NCBI GenBank assembly: GCA_964606405.1
Contig: CAZSGH010000007.1
Location: forward strand, 10,608-74,607
Direction of reading: 5' to 3'
DNA from: GCA-002282575 sp964606405
Lineage (GTDB): Bacteria > Pseudomonadota > Gammaproteobacteria > Thiomicrospirales > Thiomicrospiraceae
Length of the DNA stretch: 64,000 bases
How positions within the stretch are numbered: the stretch's first letter is position 1; every line of letters begins with the position of its first letter. The notes under the pieces are model-generated. The model did no database searches. It was not told where the DNA came from and worked only from the letters and a program-made list of their open reading frames with translations. Shown here piece by piece: positions 51,068-60,234 of this stretch. The position numbers were made by a program, and so were the translations under genes.

Positions 51068-51084
51068 TGTGGCAAATTGACGCA
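51068..51084. promoter_or_regulatory. 17-bp near-palindrome, copy 1 (TGTGGCAAATTGACGCA)
   Basis: It fits TGYGGCAAATTGWCGCA, symmetric except at a few positions, and recurs at 51245-51261. It lies one base from the palindrome at 51051. Confidence 0.5.
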
Positions 51085-51137
51085 TTTTATTTTTTATGTA
51101 TCGATTAAAAGAACTAATGATCTTTTTGAGTTATAAA

Positions 51138-51163
51138 AAAACCGCTCTGGTAAAGAGCGGTTT
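51138..51163. terminator. Terminator hairpin downstream of the aldehyde dehydrogenase gene
   Basis: Stem AAACCGCTCT/AGAGCGGTTT, loop of six bases, flanked by A and T runs, so it can work on the minus strand after 51339. Confidence 0.8.
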
Positions 51164-51244
51164 TACAACTGAGGAGGTTGTGATCAATAATGAGAGGAAA
51201 TCATTATGGTGCTTAATGGTATCAGCAGGTGTAGAGATTGAAAA

Positions 51245-51261
51245 TGCGGCAAATTGTCGCA
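51245..51261. promoter_or_regulatory. 17-bp near-palindrome, copy 2 (TGCGGCAAATTGTCGCA)
   Basis: It differs from the 51068 copy at two positions and lies 177 bp from it, on the far side of the terminator. Confidence 0.45.
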
Positions 51262-51338
51262 TCTATTACCGAAGCGATAGATGAACCCCCTAAAAACGAC
51301 GCGGTGCCTATTTTGAGTTGTGTCTAAATAGAAGATAC

Positions 51339-52703
51339 TTAGCCGTAACAAATTGTTTTTAAATTGGTAAACTCTAATAATCCCAAACGCCCCATTTCGC
51401 GTCCCATACCAGAGTCTCCTACACCACCAAAGGGCAAGCGAGGGTCTGAATGCATTAAGTCGTTCACAAACGTACAACCGCTATGCAGGCTTTCTGCTAA
51501 GGTTTGGGCTGTTGTTCCATCAGCAGTAAAGACGGTTGAACCCAAACCAAATCGACTCGCATTAGCAAGCGATAGTGCGTGCGGAATGTCGCTCGACTTA
51601 GTGACTGTTACCACTGGTCCGAAGGTTTCTTCGTCAAAAGCAGTCATGCCAGGTTGTACATCGGTTAGCAGTGTTGGTAGATAGGCCGATAGCGTGTCTT
51701 GCGCAGCTTCTCCACCACAAAGCATTTTTGCGCCTTGTGCGACACTGTTAACGACTTGCTGGTGCAATTCAACACGCAAATCTGGGCGCGCGAGCGGTGC
51801 AATATCGGTAGCTTCATCCATTGGGTTGCCAACCTTAAATTGGCTAATGCGCGTGTGTAGGGCGTGAATAAAGTCATCGTAGTGGTAACGGTCTATGATT
51901 AACCGTTTGGCTGCAATGCAGCTTTGCCCTGCATTAACGAAGCGTGACTTGATCGCGGTATCCAAAGCTTTATTAAGATTGGCATCTTCAAGTACGATAA
52001 AGGCATCGGAGCCGCCCAGCTCAAGTACCACTTTTTTCAACTCTTGACCACATATGCCCGCAACAGCACGACCAGCAGCTTCGCTTCCTGTTAAGCTCAC
52101 GCCACGAATCAGTGAATGACGGATTAAGCCTTCAATCCGACCGCTAGGAATGAGCAAACTTTGAAATAGTCCTCGAGCAAAGCCTGCTTCTAAAAACAGT
52201 TTTTCTAGCGCTAATGCGCACTGAGGAACATTGCTGGCATGTTTAAGTAGTACCGCGTTACCAGCTAAAATAGCAGGAACAGCAGCGCGAATGACTTGCC
52301 AGAAAGGGAAGTTCCAAGGCATCACCAATAGAATCACACCAAGCGGTACAGGTTGCACAAAGCTTCTTTTAGCTTCGGTTGGGATATGTTCAGGTTCTAG
52401 CCATGCAGCGCCTTGCCCAGCGTAAACGTCACAGAGAAAAGCACATTTGTCGATTTCGGCAAGTGATTCACGATAGAGTTTGCCCATTTCTTGGGTGATG
52501 AGCAGTGCGAGCGCTTCTCTTTGCGCACGCAACAAGCCTGCTAAAGCAGCAATAGGCTCTGTACGGGCAAAAATAGGTACATTGACAGGCCAGTGACGAA
52601 ATGCAAGGCGAGCTTTATCTAAGGCATTGTTGATTTGAGTATCGCTAAGTTGCGCATAGCTACCCAGTGTTTCTCCTGTCCAAGGATTGATGGAGTGTTG
52701 CAT
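51339..52703 (-). CDS. NAD(P)-dependent aldehyde dehydrogenase (succinate-semialdehyde type)
   Basis: A 454-residue ALDH: MPWNFPFWQVIRAAVPAILAGN for cofactor and substrate binding, LELGGSDAFIVLEDANL with the general-base Glu, and FVNAGQSCIAAKRLI with the catalytic Cys. The start INPWTGETLGSYAQLS and the overall pattern resemble succinate-semialdehyde dehydrogenases of the short Sad type. The substrate is inferred only. It overlaps nothing and starts 8 bp after the EAL-HDOD stop on the same strand. Confidence 0.88.
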   Translation of the reverse strand: MQHSINPWTGETLGSYAQLSDTQINNALDKARLAFRHWPVNVPIFARTEPIAALAGLLRAQREALALLITQEMGKLYRESLAEIDKCAFLCDVYAGQGAAWLEPEHIPTEAKRSFVQPVPLGVILLVMPWNFPFWQVIRAAVPAILAGNAVLLKHASNVPQCALALEKLFLEAGFARGLFQSLLIPSGRIEGLIRHSLIRGVSLTGSEAAGRAVAGICGQELKKVVLELGGSDAFIVLEDANLNKALDTAIKSRFVNAGQSCIAAKRLIIDRYHYDDFIHALHTRISQFKVGNPMDEATDIAPLARPDLRVELHQQVVNSVAQGAKMLCGGEAAQDTLSAYLPTLLTDVQPGMTAFDEETFGPVVTVTKSSDIPHALSLANASRFGLGSTVFTADGTTAQTLAESLHSGCTFVNDLMHSDPRLPFGGVGDSGMGREMGRLGLLEFTNLKTICYG

Positions 52704-52711
52704 GGTTAGCG

Positions 52712-53905
52712 TTACTGCGCTCGTAAAATGTCATGACCCCAACGGGTCGCTGTCATATAGTCATTTGAGATGCCCATAATATCTAATCCTTCATAGTTAA
52801 GACTCATGAGATCTGTGTGCGCATTTTCAAACTGTTTAGCAATCCACAGTGCTTTGCCAACAGAACCTTCATGTTCTAGCATCGCCTCTTTAAGGTGGTT
52901 TGCGAGGGGCAGCTCATCAAGCACTTCTGACTGTGGCATGTTAAAGTAAGCCCCCAATGTTGAAAATAAACCGACCAAGAAAAAACTGTCTTTTTCGGGC
53001 TTATGACCAGTGTGTTCTGCTAATCTTTCGCAGAATTTCGCGCGGACGAGAGACGTTTCCATTAGTGCTTGTGGTTTTTCGTCAACTTCAGCCATAAGAA
53101 TCATGCTTACCCACAGTTTTAAGCGTTTCATGCCCATGTAGCGAATACCATCTGCAATAGACGTAACTTGCATTGGTAGGTTCATGTTGGGGTGATTGAT
53201 TGCCGTTAGCAACTTATGTGATAAGGCGACATCGTGACCGATAATATCTACTAATTCATTAAATTCGGTATTGTCATCATTAATCTTAGCGAGTAATTGC
53301 AACAGGTTGAGTTTGTTTGCGGAAAGTTTTTTACCGTGTAAAATAATCGGGTTTGTAAAAAAGAAGCCTTGGAAATAGTCAAATCCTAGCGCTCTTAAAA
53401 ACTCAAACTCACTTTCATCTTCCACACCATCAGCAATCACCAGTGTTGATGATGCATGCAGGTTTTTTACCATTGCCTGTAGTTCATCAGGTTTAAATTT
53501 CGTTGTGTTGATTTTAATCATCTGACAAGCAGAGGCAATACGTGCGTAGCTCTCGGTGGGTTGATAATCGTTAAGTGATAAGGTAATGCCACCTTGGCGT
53601 AAGACCTTAAGCAACTTAAGTTGCTCAACATTGCTGGCGATCGTTGCATTGACCTCAATAACAAGATTTTTTGGATTCTGACACAGCGTCAGTAGTTCGG
53701 CATTCAGTTCAACCTGTTCAGAAGGTAAAAACAACCGAGCGCCACCAGCAAGAGAGGGCAAATCATAATGCTCATGAATAGACTTTAGCGTGTCCATGTT
53801 AGGCTTGCTATCTGTCTTAAGGGGATGAAGCAATAACTCATAGCCAATGATCGTCATTTGTTTATCAAGTATTGGTTGTCGAATGACTGTAGTGTCTTGC
53901 AGCAC
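52712..53905 (-). CDS. EAL-HDOD signalling protein
   Basis: A 397-residue protein. The N-terminal EAL-type domain (about 1-200) starts IRQPILDKQMTIIGYELLLHP. It lacks the catalytic EAL triplet and most metal ligands, so it is probably a binding or protein-interaction domain. The C-terminal HDOD domain (about 205-390) has INDDNTEFNELVDIIGHDVALSHKLLTAINHP. Such YuxH-type proteins affect motility or other c-di-GMP outputs. Confidence 0.9.
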   Translation of the reverse strand: MLQDTTVIRQPILDKQMTIIGYELLLHPLKTDSKPNMDTLKSIHEHYDLPSLAGGARLFLPSEQVELNAELLTLCQNPKNLVIEVNATIASNVEQLKLLKVLRQGGITLSLNDYQPTESYARIASACQMIKINTTKFKPDELQAMVKNLHASSTLVIADGVEDESEFEFLRALGFDYFQGFFFTNPIILHGKKLSANKLNLLQLLAKINDDNTEFNELVDIIGHDVALSHKLLTAINHPNMNLPMQVTSIADGIRYMGMKRLKLWVSMILMAEVDEKPQALMETSLVRAKFCERLAEHTGHKPEKDSFFLVGLFSTLGAYFNMPQSEVLDELPLANHLKEAMLEHEGSVGKALWIAKQFENAHTDLMSLNYEGLDIMGISNDYMTATRWGHDILRAQ

Positions 53906-54068
53906 GATTGCGGCCCCTCATTTTTATCTTATTTAGCAATAGTATGACTTTATCCTAGCTGAAGGATGGATGCAATAGGTTATAACGCTACGTAGCATCG
54001 TTTGACGCATATTGAATCTAAAATCAGTTATAATATGACCATTCTTACATTTACTATGGAGCATAGCA

Positions 54069-54323
54069 ATGACTGTTGGACGTATTATTAACATGATGGC
54101 CGGTATGATGGTGATGTTTAGTGTGCTGTTGGCACATATGGCAGGTACTGTCGATATTACAGAACCTAACTGGCTTTGGTTGGCTTTGTTTGTTGGTTTT
54201 AACCTCTTTCAGTTCAGTTTTACGGGTTTTTGTCCGATGGACATCATCTTACGTAAGATGGGTGTTAAAACAGATGCGCAGTCTGCTGGTGGTTGTGGCT
54301 CTGGCGGCTGCGGGTCGAACTAA
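54069..54323 (+). CDS. Small DUF2892-type membrane protein
   Basis: An 84-residue protein with two hydrophobic helices (IINMMAGMMVMFSVLLAHMAG and WLWLALFVGFNLFQFSF), the FTGFCPMDIILRKMGV signature of the YgaP C-terminal-like family, and a Gly/Cys-rich tail (GGCGSGGCGSN). Family members are often next to rhodaneses. TATAAT occurs at 54029-54034. A strong terminator follows. Confidence 0.88.
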   Translation: MTVGRIINMMAGMMVMFSVLLAHMAGTVDITEPNWLWLALFVGFNLFQFSFTGFCPMDIILRKMGVKTDAQSAGGCGSGGCGSN

Positions 54324-54339
54324 TACGAGCGAAATAACA

Positions 54340-54368
54340 AAAAGCCCTATCAGTTGATGGGGCTTTTT
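54340..54368 (+). terminator. Rho-independent terminator
   Basis: Stem AAAAGCCC/GGGCTTTT with an internal ~12-base loop region, followed by a run of T, directly after the DUF2892 gene. Confidence 0.85.
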
Positions 54369-54387
54369 TTTGAATAAGGAAGTGAGT

Positions 54388-55053
54388 ATGTCTGAATCTT
54401 GTTGTCACCATGATGCTGCTCTGCTGATGCCAGATGTGGATCAACTATTTAATAATAATCGCGCTTGGGCTGCCAAGATGGTTGAAAAAGATCCCGAGTT
54501 TTTTTTGCGTTTAAAGAAAACGCATGCGCCTGAATTTTTGTGGATTGGTTGTTCCGATGCGCGCGTTCCAGCTAATGAATTAATTGGCCTGCCGTCAGGT
54601 GAGGTGTTTGTTCATCGTAATATTGCCAATCAAGTTTTAGCTGCTGATATGAATTGTCAGTCGGTTGTGGAGTATGGTGTTGAGGTGCTCAAAGTTAGGC
54701 ATATTGTGGTCATGGGGCACTACGATTGTGGTGGTGTTACGGCTGCCATTCATGGTGGCGCGCCTGATATGGTCGATCATTGGGTTCGTCCGATTCGCAA
54801 ATTGTTTTTCCGTCAGCGGGACGAGATGGCGGGCTTAGATCGTAAGGCGCAAATCAATCGCTTAGCAGAGATGAATGTGGTTGAGCAGGTTAAGAATTTG
54901 GCGCATTTGCCCTCTGTTCGTCGCGCATGGGAAAACGATCAGCCATTAATGATTCACGGTTGGGTATATGGCGTGGCAGATGGACTCATTAAAGACTTAG
55001 GGGTGACAGTTGAGTGTGTGGCTACTGCTGAAGCACTGTTCCACGAAGGTTAA
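54388..55053 (+). CDS. can: Beta-class carbonic anhydrase
   Basis: ATG 54388 follows AAGGAAGTGAGT. The 221-residue protein has the zinc site WIGCSDARVPANE (Cys, Asp, Arg) and VMGHYDCGGVTAA (His, Cys). It hydrates CO2 to bicarbonate for carboxylation reactions. Length and motifs match the Can type. The last 57 bp overlap bioD on the other strand. Confidence 0.95.
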   Translation: MSESCCHHDAALLMPDVDQLFNNNRAWAAKMVEKDPEFFLRLKKTHAPEFLWIGCSDARVPANELIGLPSGEVFVHRNIANQVLAADMNCQSVVEYGVEVLKVRHIVVMGHYDCGGVTAAIHGGAPDMVDHWVRPIRKLFFRQRDEMAGLDRKAQINRLAEMNVVEQVKNLAHLPSVRRAWENDQPLMIHGWVYGVADGLIKDLGVTVECVATAEALFHEG

Positions 55054-55656
55054 TAGTGTAGCGGGGAGTTGTGTTTGTTGATGACCAATTGCCCAAATGG
55101 GCAGTTGTGTGAGCTGTTCTAAGTCAGCGATTGTGTCTGCATCCACAGGACAATTAATGCTGTTAGCAACGATGCCAAGGCAGGTTAGTTTTCTGCTGTT
55201 GATGGCTTCTAATGTTAGTAGCGTATGATTGATACATCCTATTTTGTTAGCGACCACGAGCAATATCGGTAGTGCTAATGCACTTGCCAAGTCTGCATTG
55301 TTGGCATCAGATGTGAGTGGGCTAAGTAATCCGCCAGCCCCTTCGACCAAGGTAAAATTGCGGCTATTGTTGCTTGCTGTTACCAAGTCATCTAATGTTA
55401 ACGGCTTACCCTCTAAGCGCATGGCGCGTTCGGGCGATACCGCAGCCTTGAATCGATGTGGGCAAACGAGCCATTCATCTTCACCTGTTGTCAGAGACAG
55501 TCGTTGTGCATCGCTGCATGAGGTATCACAACCACTGGCGATGGGTTTGCGCGCAGAGACCATATTGCCCCGATCGCGCAGTTGTTGCGCAATCAGGGCA
55601 GTGATGGTCGTTTTGCCGACATCGGTGTCGGTGCCAGCAATGAATAAGCCGTGCAT
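54997..55656 (-). CDS. bioD: Dethiobiotin synthetase
   Basis: A 219-residue protein: P-loop FIAGTDTDVGKTTITALI, ARKPIASGCD with substrate Lys, and LVEGAGGLLSPL. It closes the ureido ring of biotin using DAPA, CO2 and ATP. The stop lies 57 bp inside the convergent carbonic anhydrase gene; both frames are intact. The start is adjacent to the purC stop. No other bio genes are visible. Confidence 0.93.
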   Translation of the reverse strand: MHGLFIAGTDTDVGKTTITALIAQQLRDRGNMVSARKPIASGCDTSCSDAQRLSLTTGEDEWLVCPHRFKAAVSPERAMRLEGKPLTLDDLVTASNNSRNFTLVEGAGGLLSPLTSDANNADLASALALPILLVVANKIGCINHTLLTLEAINSRKLTCLGIVANSINCPVDADTIADLEQLTQLPIWAIGHQQTQLPATLLTFVEQCFSSSHTLNCHP

Positions 55657-56534
55657 TAGGCCGTCAACAAGCGTTCCGCTTCCTGATACTTCGCTAAGGT
55701 TTGCTCAACGACGTTTGCTGGTAGTTCTGGACCCGGTGCAACCTTGCCCCAATCTAAGGTTTCTAAATAATCTCGAATGTATTGTTTATCGAAACTTGGC
55801 GGATTGCACCCAACGGCATATTGGTCTGCAGGCCAGAAACGAGATGAGTCAGGGGTTAATACTTCGTCGATTAAGTGAATTGTTCCGTTTTCATCTTCAC
55901 CAAATTCAAATTTGGTATCAGCGATAATAATGCCACGTGGCAGGGCATAGTCAGCTGCGAATTGATAAATCGCTAATGCCAACTTTTCAACTTGCGCTGT
56001 TTTATCTTCACCCATAATGGCAACGAGTTGTTCGCGCGAAATGTTTTCATCGTGATCGCCAACCGCAGCTTTGGTTGAAGGGGTAAAAATAGGCTGTGGC
56101 AGTTTAGCCGCTTGTTGCAGCCCAGCGGGTAGCGCATGACCACAAAGCGTTCCTGTTTGTTGATAGTCTTTCCAGCCAGAGCCGACCAAATAACCACGTA
56201 CAATCGCTTCAACAGGTAATGGCTTAAATTTGCGCACCACCATGACGCGATCTCCCAGCGTCGCCAATTCGCTCACAGATAAGATGTCGCTAGGCTTAAT
56301 GTTGGTTAGCTGGTTAGGCAGAATGTGCGTTGTTTTACCCATCCAAAAGCGCGTCATGCGTGATAACAGTTCGCCTTTGGTTGGAATGGGTGTGGGCATC
56401 ACGACGTCGAACGCTGAAATGCGATCGGTCGTGACGATTAGTAAGTGTTGCGCATCCACATCATAAATATCACGCACCTTGCCTGTATGAATTAAGGGGA
56501 GGCTGGTAAGCTTGCTGGTATGTAATGCGCTCAT
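55656..56534 (-). CDS. purC: SAICAR synthetase
   Basis: A 292-residue enzyme of the longer (eukaryote-like) bacterial type: IHTGKVRDIYDVDAQHLLIVTTDRISAFDVVMP, VEAIVRGYLVGSGWKDYQ, IIADTKFEFGEDENGTIHLIDEVLTPDSSRFWP. It joins CAIR and aspartate in purine synthesis. It overlaps the PsiE-like gene by four bases and shares its last base with bioD's start region. Confidence 0.96.
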   Translation of the reverse strand: MSALHTSKLTSLPLIHTGKVRDIYDVDAQHLLIVTTDRISAFDVVMPTPIPTKGELLSRMTRFWMGKTTHILPNQLTNIKPSDILSVSELATLGDRVMVVRKFKPLPVEAIVRGYLVGSGWKDYQQTGTLCGHALPAGLQQAAKLPQPIFTPSTKAAVGDHDENISREQLVAIMGEDKTAQVEKLALAIYQFAADYALPRGIIIADTKFEFGEDENGTIHLIDEVLTPDSSRFWPADQYAVGCNPPSFDKQYIRDYLETLDWGKVAPGPELPANVVEQTLAKYQEAERLLTA

Positions 56535-57022
56535 TTTGTATCCTTTGTGATAGCGTGTTGATTGTTTTGACGAGGACTACGACGACCATCGCCCGTTGCA
56601 TAGGGGTACTTAGTGTGACCATAACGAAGCACTAAAACAGTAAGAGCCAGTACAGCAATGGCGGCAGAAATACCTAAAATTTTCAGCTCGCTCATGTCTT
56701 TCATGTCCAAAATCATGTAACGCGCTAGGGCAACGATGGCAATATATAATGGAATACGAATCGGTAAGCGTCCTGATTCTAAATAAATAATCACCATCGA
56801 TAAGACTTCAAGATAGATAAACAGCATGAGTAAGTCGGACAGAGCAACAGCGGATCGATCAATCATGCCCATGACTTCTTGAATGCCAGCTAAAATGGTG
56901 ACAATGGCAATGATGACCAAGCCAATGACTTCGACAGTATGAAAGATGGGGTGCAAGATACGCATCTCTGGGCTTTGTTTGTGTGTCGAAGCAGAGGCTT
57001 CTGTGACTTCGCGAGGATCCAT
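56531..57022 (-). CDS. PsiE-family membrane protein
   Basis: A 163-residue protein with four hydrophobic helices (HTVEVIGLVIIAIVTILAGI, LLMLFIYLEVLSMVIIYLE, IPLYIAIVALARYMIL, ILGISAAIAVLALTVLVL) and the PsiE signature spacing. E. coli PsiE is phosphate-starvation inducible, with unknown function. The start is followed by a charged cytoplasmic N-terminus. Confidence 0.85.
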   Translation of the reverse strand: MDPREVTEASASTHKQSPEMRILHPIFHTVEVIGLVIIAIVTILAGIQEVMGMIDRSAVALSDLLMLFIYLEVLSMVIIYLESGRLPIRIPLYIAIVALARYMILDMKDMSELKILGISAAIAVLALTVLVLRYGHTKYPYATGDGRRSPRQNNQHAITKDTK

Positions 57023-57106
57023 TTTGTTTCCTTAATCGGTGTTAAAAAAGAATAATTCGGTCAATTTTTGGTAGAATAGCAAAAGTTTAGCTAATTTTAG
57101 GAGATT

Positions 57107-57814
57107 ATGACCATGAAACGTGAAAATTGGATTGCACCATCAATTCTATCTGCTGATTTTGCCCGTTTGGGCGACGATGTCAAGGATGTTTTATTAGCTG
57201 GTGCTGATATTGTGCATTTTGACGTGATGGATAACCATTATGTACCTAACCTAACCATCGGTCCTTTGGTGTGTGATAGCCTAAAAAACTACATGACTAA
57301 GAACGGGTTAGAACAGCCAATCGATGTGCATTTAATGGTTAAGCCTGTCGATCGCGTGATTCCTGACTTCGCTAAAGCTGGTGCGAATTATATCACTTTT
57401 CACCCAGAAGCGTCTGAGCACGTTGATCGTAGCCTTGGTTTGATTAAAGATTCTGGCTGTAAAGCAGGCTTGGTGTTCAACCCAGCAACGTCTTTAGATT
57501 ACTTAGAGTACGTGATGGATAAGGTTGACATGATTTTGATTATGTCGGTTAACCCAGGTTTTGGTGGTCAGAGCTTTATTCCTCAGGCATTAAACAAGCT
57601 GCGTGCCGTGCGTAAAATGATTGATGCCTCTGGTTACGATATTCGTTTAGAAATTGACGGTGGCGTTAAAGTCGAAAATATCCGTGAAGTTGCTGAAGCA
57701 GGTTGCGATACCTTTGTTTCTGGTTCAGGCATTTTCGGTAAAGCAAATGCGACCGATCCTAACCGCTACAATACTATTATTCGCCAAATGCGCGAAGAAT
57801 TAGCTAAGGCCTAA
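57107..57814 (+). CDS. rpe: Ribulose-phosphate 3-epimerase
   Basis: A 235-residue TIM barrel preceded by TAGGAG. IAPSILSADFARLGDDV, VHFDVMDNHYVPNLTIGP with metal His/Asp, IDVHLMV, MSVNPGFGGQSFIPQAL and EIDGGVKVENI are all present. It interconverts ribulose-5-P and xylulose-5-P. It heads an rpe-gph-trpE series on +. Confidence 0.96.
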   Translation: MTMKRENWIAPSILSADFARLGDDVKDVLLAGADIVHFDVMDNHYVPNLTIGPLVCDSLKNYMTKNGLEQPIDVHLMVKPVDRVIPDFAKAGANYITFHPEASEHVDRSLGLIKDSGCKAGLVFNPATSLDYLEYVMDKVDMILIMSVNPGFGGQSFIPQALNKLRAVRKMIDASGYDIRLEIDGGVKVENIREVAEAGCDTFVSGSGIFGKANATDPNRYNTIIRQMREELAKA

Positions 57815-57942
57815 AAAAACCTGTTGCGCTGCCATCTTGTGTTGTTGCGCGGTACTCACAAAAGTCGTGTATTTCCTATATACATCCTTCAGTTGCGTTC
57901 CGCTCTGCCTAGCATTTTGTCGGCTCACAGACGGTTTTAACA
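57815..57942. repeat. Intergenic repeat, family 2
   Basis: Bounded by AAAACC and GGTTTTA, about 128 bp, alignable in blocks to 46427-46556. It fills the space between rpe and gph. Confidence 0.6.
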
Positions 57943-57965
57943 CCGAATATAAGGTAAAAATAACA

Positions 57966-58646
57966 ATGACAAAAATGCAACCGGGCTTCATTCTGTGTGA
58001 TTTAGACGGTACGCTCATTGATAGCGTGCCAGATTTGGCTTATTGTGGCGATGAGATGATGCGTGAGTTGGGCTTGCCACCTCGCGGTCAAGAAGCCTCT
58101 CGGCACTGGGTAGGCAATGGCGTTGAACGCTTTGTTGAACGTACGTTGCTTAACTCGGTTGACGGTACGGCTGATCCAGAACTGTTTGCTAAAGCATTGC
58201 CGATTTTCAAAGCGCTTTACTTAGTGAATAACTCTCAGCGCTCGTGCGTGTACGATGGTGTGATTGAAGGTCTGGCTTGGTTAAAAGATCAAGGCTATCG
58301 TTTGGCTTGTGTGACCAATAAAGCAGAAGCCTTTACCATGCCATTGTTGCGTGATATGAAACTGCTTGACCTTTTCGAGTTTGTGGTCAGTGGCGATACC
58401 TGTGCAGAAAAGAAGCCAAGCCCAATGCCTTTGCTTTATGCTGCTGAAAAGATGGGTGTCACGCCAGAAAATGCTTTAATGATTGGCGATTCGATTTCTG
58501 ACGTGAAGGCAGCGCGTGCGGCGCATTTCCATATTATTTGTATGAGTTATGGTTACAACCACGGTGTTGATATTCGCGAAGCGAATCCTGACGCGGTGAT
58601 TGATAGCATGACACAATTTTCTGATTACATTGCAGCCTTGAAGTAG
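57966..58646 (+). CDS. gph: Phosphoglycolate phosphatase
   Basis: ATG 57966, after AAGGT, gives a 226-residue HAD protein; the frame upstream runs through the family 2 repeat and is not coding. Motif I LCDLDGTLIDS, motif II CVTNK, motif III Lys in CAEKKPSPMPLLY and motif IV MIGDSISDVKAA. It removes phosphoglycolate from DNA repair or oxygenation. Position after rpe is the common arrangement. Confidence 0.93.
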   Translation: MTKMQPGFILCDLDGTLIDSVPDLAYCGDEMMRELGLPPRGQEASRHWVGNGVERFVERTLLNSVDGTADPELFAKALPIFKALYLVNNSQRSCVYDGVIEGLAWLKDQGYRLACVTNKAEAFTMPLLRDMKLLDLFEFVVSGDTCAEKKPSPMPLLYAAEKMGVTPENALMIGDSISDVKAARAAHFHIICMSYGYNHGVDIREANPDAVIDSMTQFSDYIAALK

Positions 58647-58649
58647 TCC

Positions 58650-60122
58650 ATGATGCTTGATATTCGTCCTCGTCGCGTGTTAACGCGAACCCTTCTCACC
58701 GACTGTGATACGGCACTCGGGCTTTATGCGCGTGTGGCATCAGGGTCGGCTTCTTTCTTGCTCGAATCGGTGCAAGGCGGTGAGAAGTGGGGGCGATATT
58801 CGATTATTGGTTTGCCAGCGTACAAGCGCATTCGCGTGGAAGGTGAAATCGTTACCATCGAAACGGGCGATGCGCATGAGTCTTTTACTTGTGCCGATCC
58901 GCTTGTTTGGTTAACACAAATACACGAAGCCTACGCCGCTGCTAGCGAGTCTGCAGGCTTGCCGCGCTTTGCAGGGGGATTGGTCGGTTATTGGGGGTAT
59001 GATTCGGTACGTTGGATGGAGCCGCGCTTACAAGGCAAAGCACCACCCGATACGCTGAATGTGCCCGATATTTACCTCTTTGTTGCCGATGAAGTCTTGG
59101 TGGTTGATAATTTGTCGGGTTTGACGCAAATTATTGTGCATGTTAACGATGATGCCGATAGTTTAGCTGCGGGTGAGTTGCGCCTAGCACAAATTGCTAC
59201 CGCGTTGACACAAGCGGCTCAGTTACCTGTGGTGACGGCTTCGGAACCCGTCGATGAAAGCACCTTTGTCTCTGGTTTTGGTGAACAGGCGTTTGAAGAT
59301 GCCGTGCGTCGTATTCAAGAATACATTTTGTCGGGAGACATCATGCAAGTGGTCTTGTCGCAGCGCATGACCGTTCCTTATCATCAATCACCTTTAGCAC
59401 TCTATCGTGCCTTGCGTCATCTTAACCCCTCGCCGTATTTGTTCTATTTCGACTTTGGAGATTTCCAGATTGTTGGATCTTCGCCTGAAATTTTGGTTCG
59501 CGTTGCCGATGGTGATGTTACTGTGCGCCCGATTGCAGGGACACGTAAGCGCGGTTTAACGCCAGCGCAAGACTTGGCTAACGAAGAAGATTTGCTATCC
59601 GATCCGAAAGAAGTTGCAGAACACTTAATGTTGATCGATTTAGGGCGCAACGATGTCGGTCGCATTAGCGAAAATGGCAGTGTGCGCTTGACTGAAAAAA
59701 TGATTATCGAAAAATACTCGCACGTGATGCACATCGTATCTAATGTCACGGGTAAATTACGCGCAGGCGTAACAGCAATGGACGCGCTTAAAGCAGCTTT
59801 TCCAGCAGGAACCTTGTCGGGTGCGCCTAAAATTCGTGCCATGGAAATCATCGACGAATTAGAGCCTGTGAAGCGCGGCATTTATGGTGGTGCTGTCGGT
59901 TACTGGAGTTGGAATGGCGATATGGACGTTGCCATTGCCATTCGTACTGCGGTGGTTAAAGATGGTGTATTGAATATGCAAGCAGGGGCGGGGATTGTTG
60001 CCGACTCTGTGCCACAATCCGAATGGCAAGAAACCATGAGCAAGTCTCGCGCGATTTTCAAAGCAGCGCAGTTGGTGTCTGAAGGCTTATACGGTCAAGC
60101 GGAAGCGATTAAGCATCGTTAG
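58650..60122 (+). CDS. trpE: Anthranilate synthase component I
   Basis: A 490-residue chorismate-using enzyme. FLLESVQGGEKWGRYSIIG holds the Trp-feedback LLES motif; the C-terminal catalytic part shows GDIMQVVLSQRM, PIAGTRKRG, LIDLGRNDVGR and AFPAGTLSGAPKIRAMEII. It starts 4 bp after gph (ATG 58650 or 58653). The glutaminase trpG is not in the window after it. No leader peptide or attenuator is seen upstream. Confidence 0.95.
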   Translation: MMLDIRPRRVLTRTLLTDCDTALGLYARVASGSASFLLESVQGGEKWGRYSIIGLPAYKRIRVEGEIVTIETGDAHESFTCADPLVWLTQIHEAYAAASESAGLPRFAGGLVGYWGYDSVRWMEPRLQGKAPPDTLNVPDIYLFVADEVLVVDNLSGLTQIIVHVNDDADSLAAGELRLAQIATALTQAAQLPVVTASEPVDESTFVSGFGEQAFEDAVRRIQEYILSGDIMQVVLSQRMTVPYHQSPLALYRALRHLNPSPYLFYFDFGDFQIVGSSPEILVRVADGDVTVRPIAGTRKRGLTPAQDLANEEDLLSDPKEVAEHLMLIDLGRNDVGRISENGSVRLTEKMIIEKYSHVMHIVSNVTGKLRAGVTAMDALKAAFPAGTLSGAPKIRAMEIIDELEPVKRGIYGGAVGYWSWNGDMDVAIAIRTAVVKDGVLNMQAGAGIVADSVPQSEWQETMSKSRAIFKAAQLVSEGLYGQAEAIKHR

Positions 60123-60234
60123 ATGGTAGTGATATGTGCGATTAAAAGCCATACATGCGCGATGTGTAGTGATTTGTGTTAGCATTATGATGCTCTGAAA
60201 CACTTCTTCAGCTTATTGTACGGGGTTCATTATC

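Larger units (their letters stand above)
50930..51338. other. 409-bp intergenic region upstream of the cytochrome operon
   Basis: It holds three candidate palindromic sites (51051-51066, 51068-51084 and 51245-51261) and a terminator hairpin (51138-51163). There is no supportable gene; the short frame that crosses it also crosses the hairpin. Confidence 0.6.

Noticed and set aside
51096..51284. 62-codon plus-strand frame upstream of the cytochrome operon
   Set aside because: It runs through a terminator hairpin and candidate operators, and the product resembles nothing.
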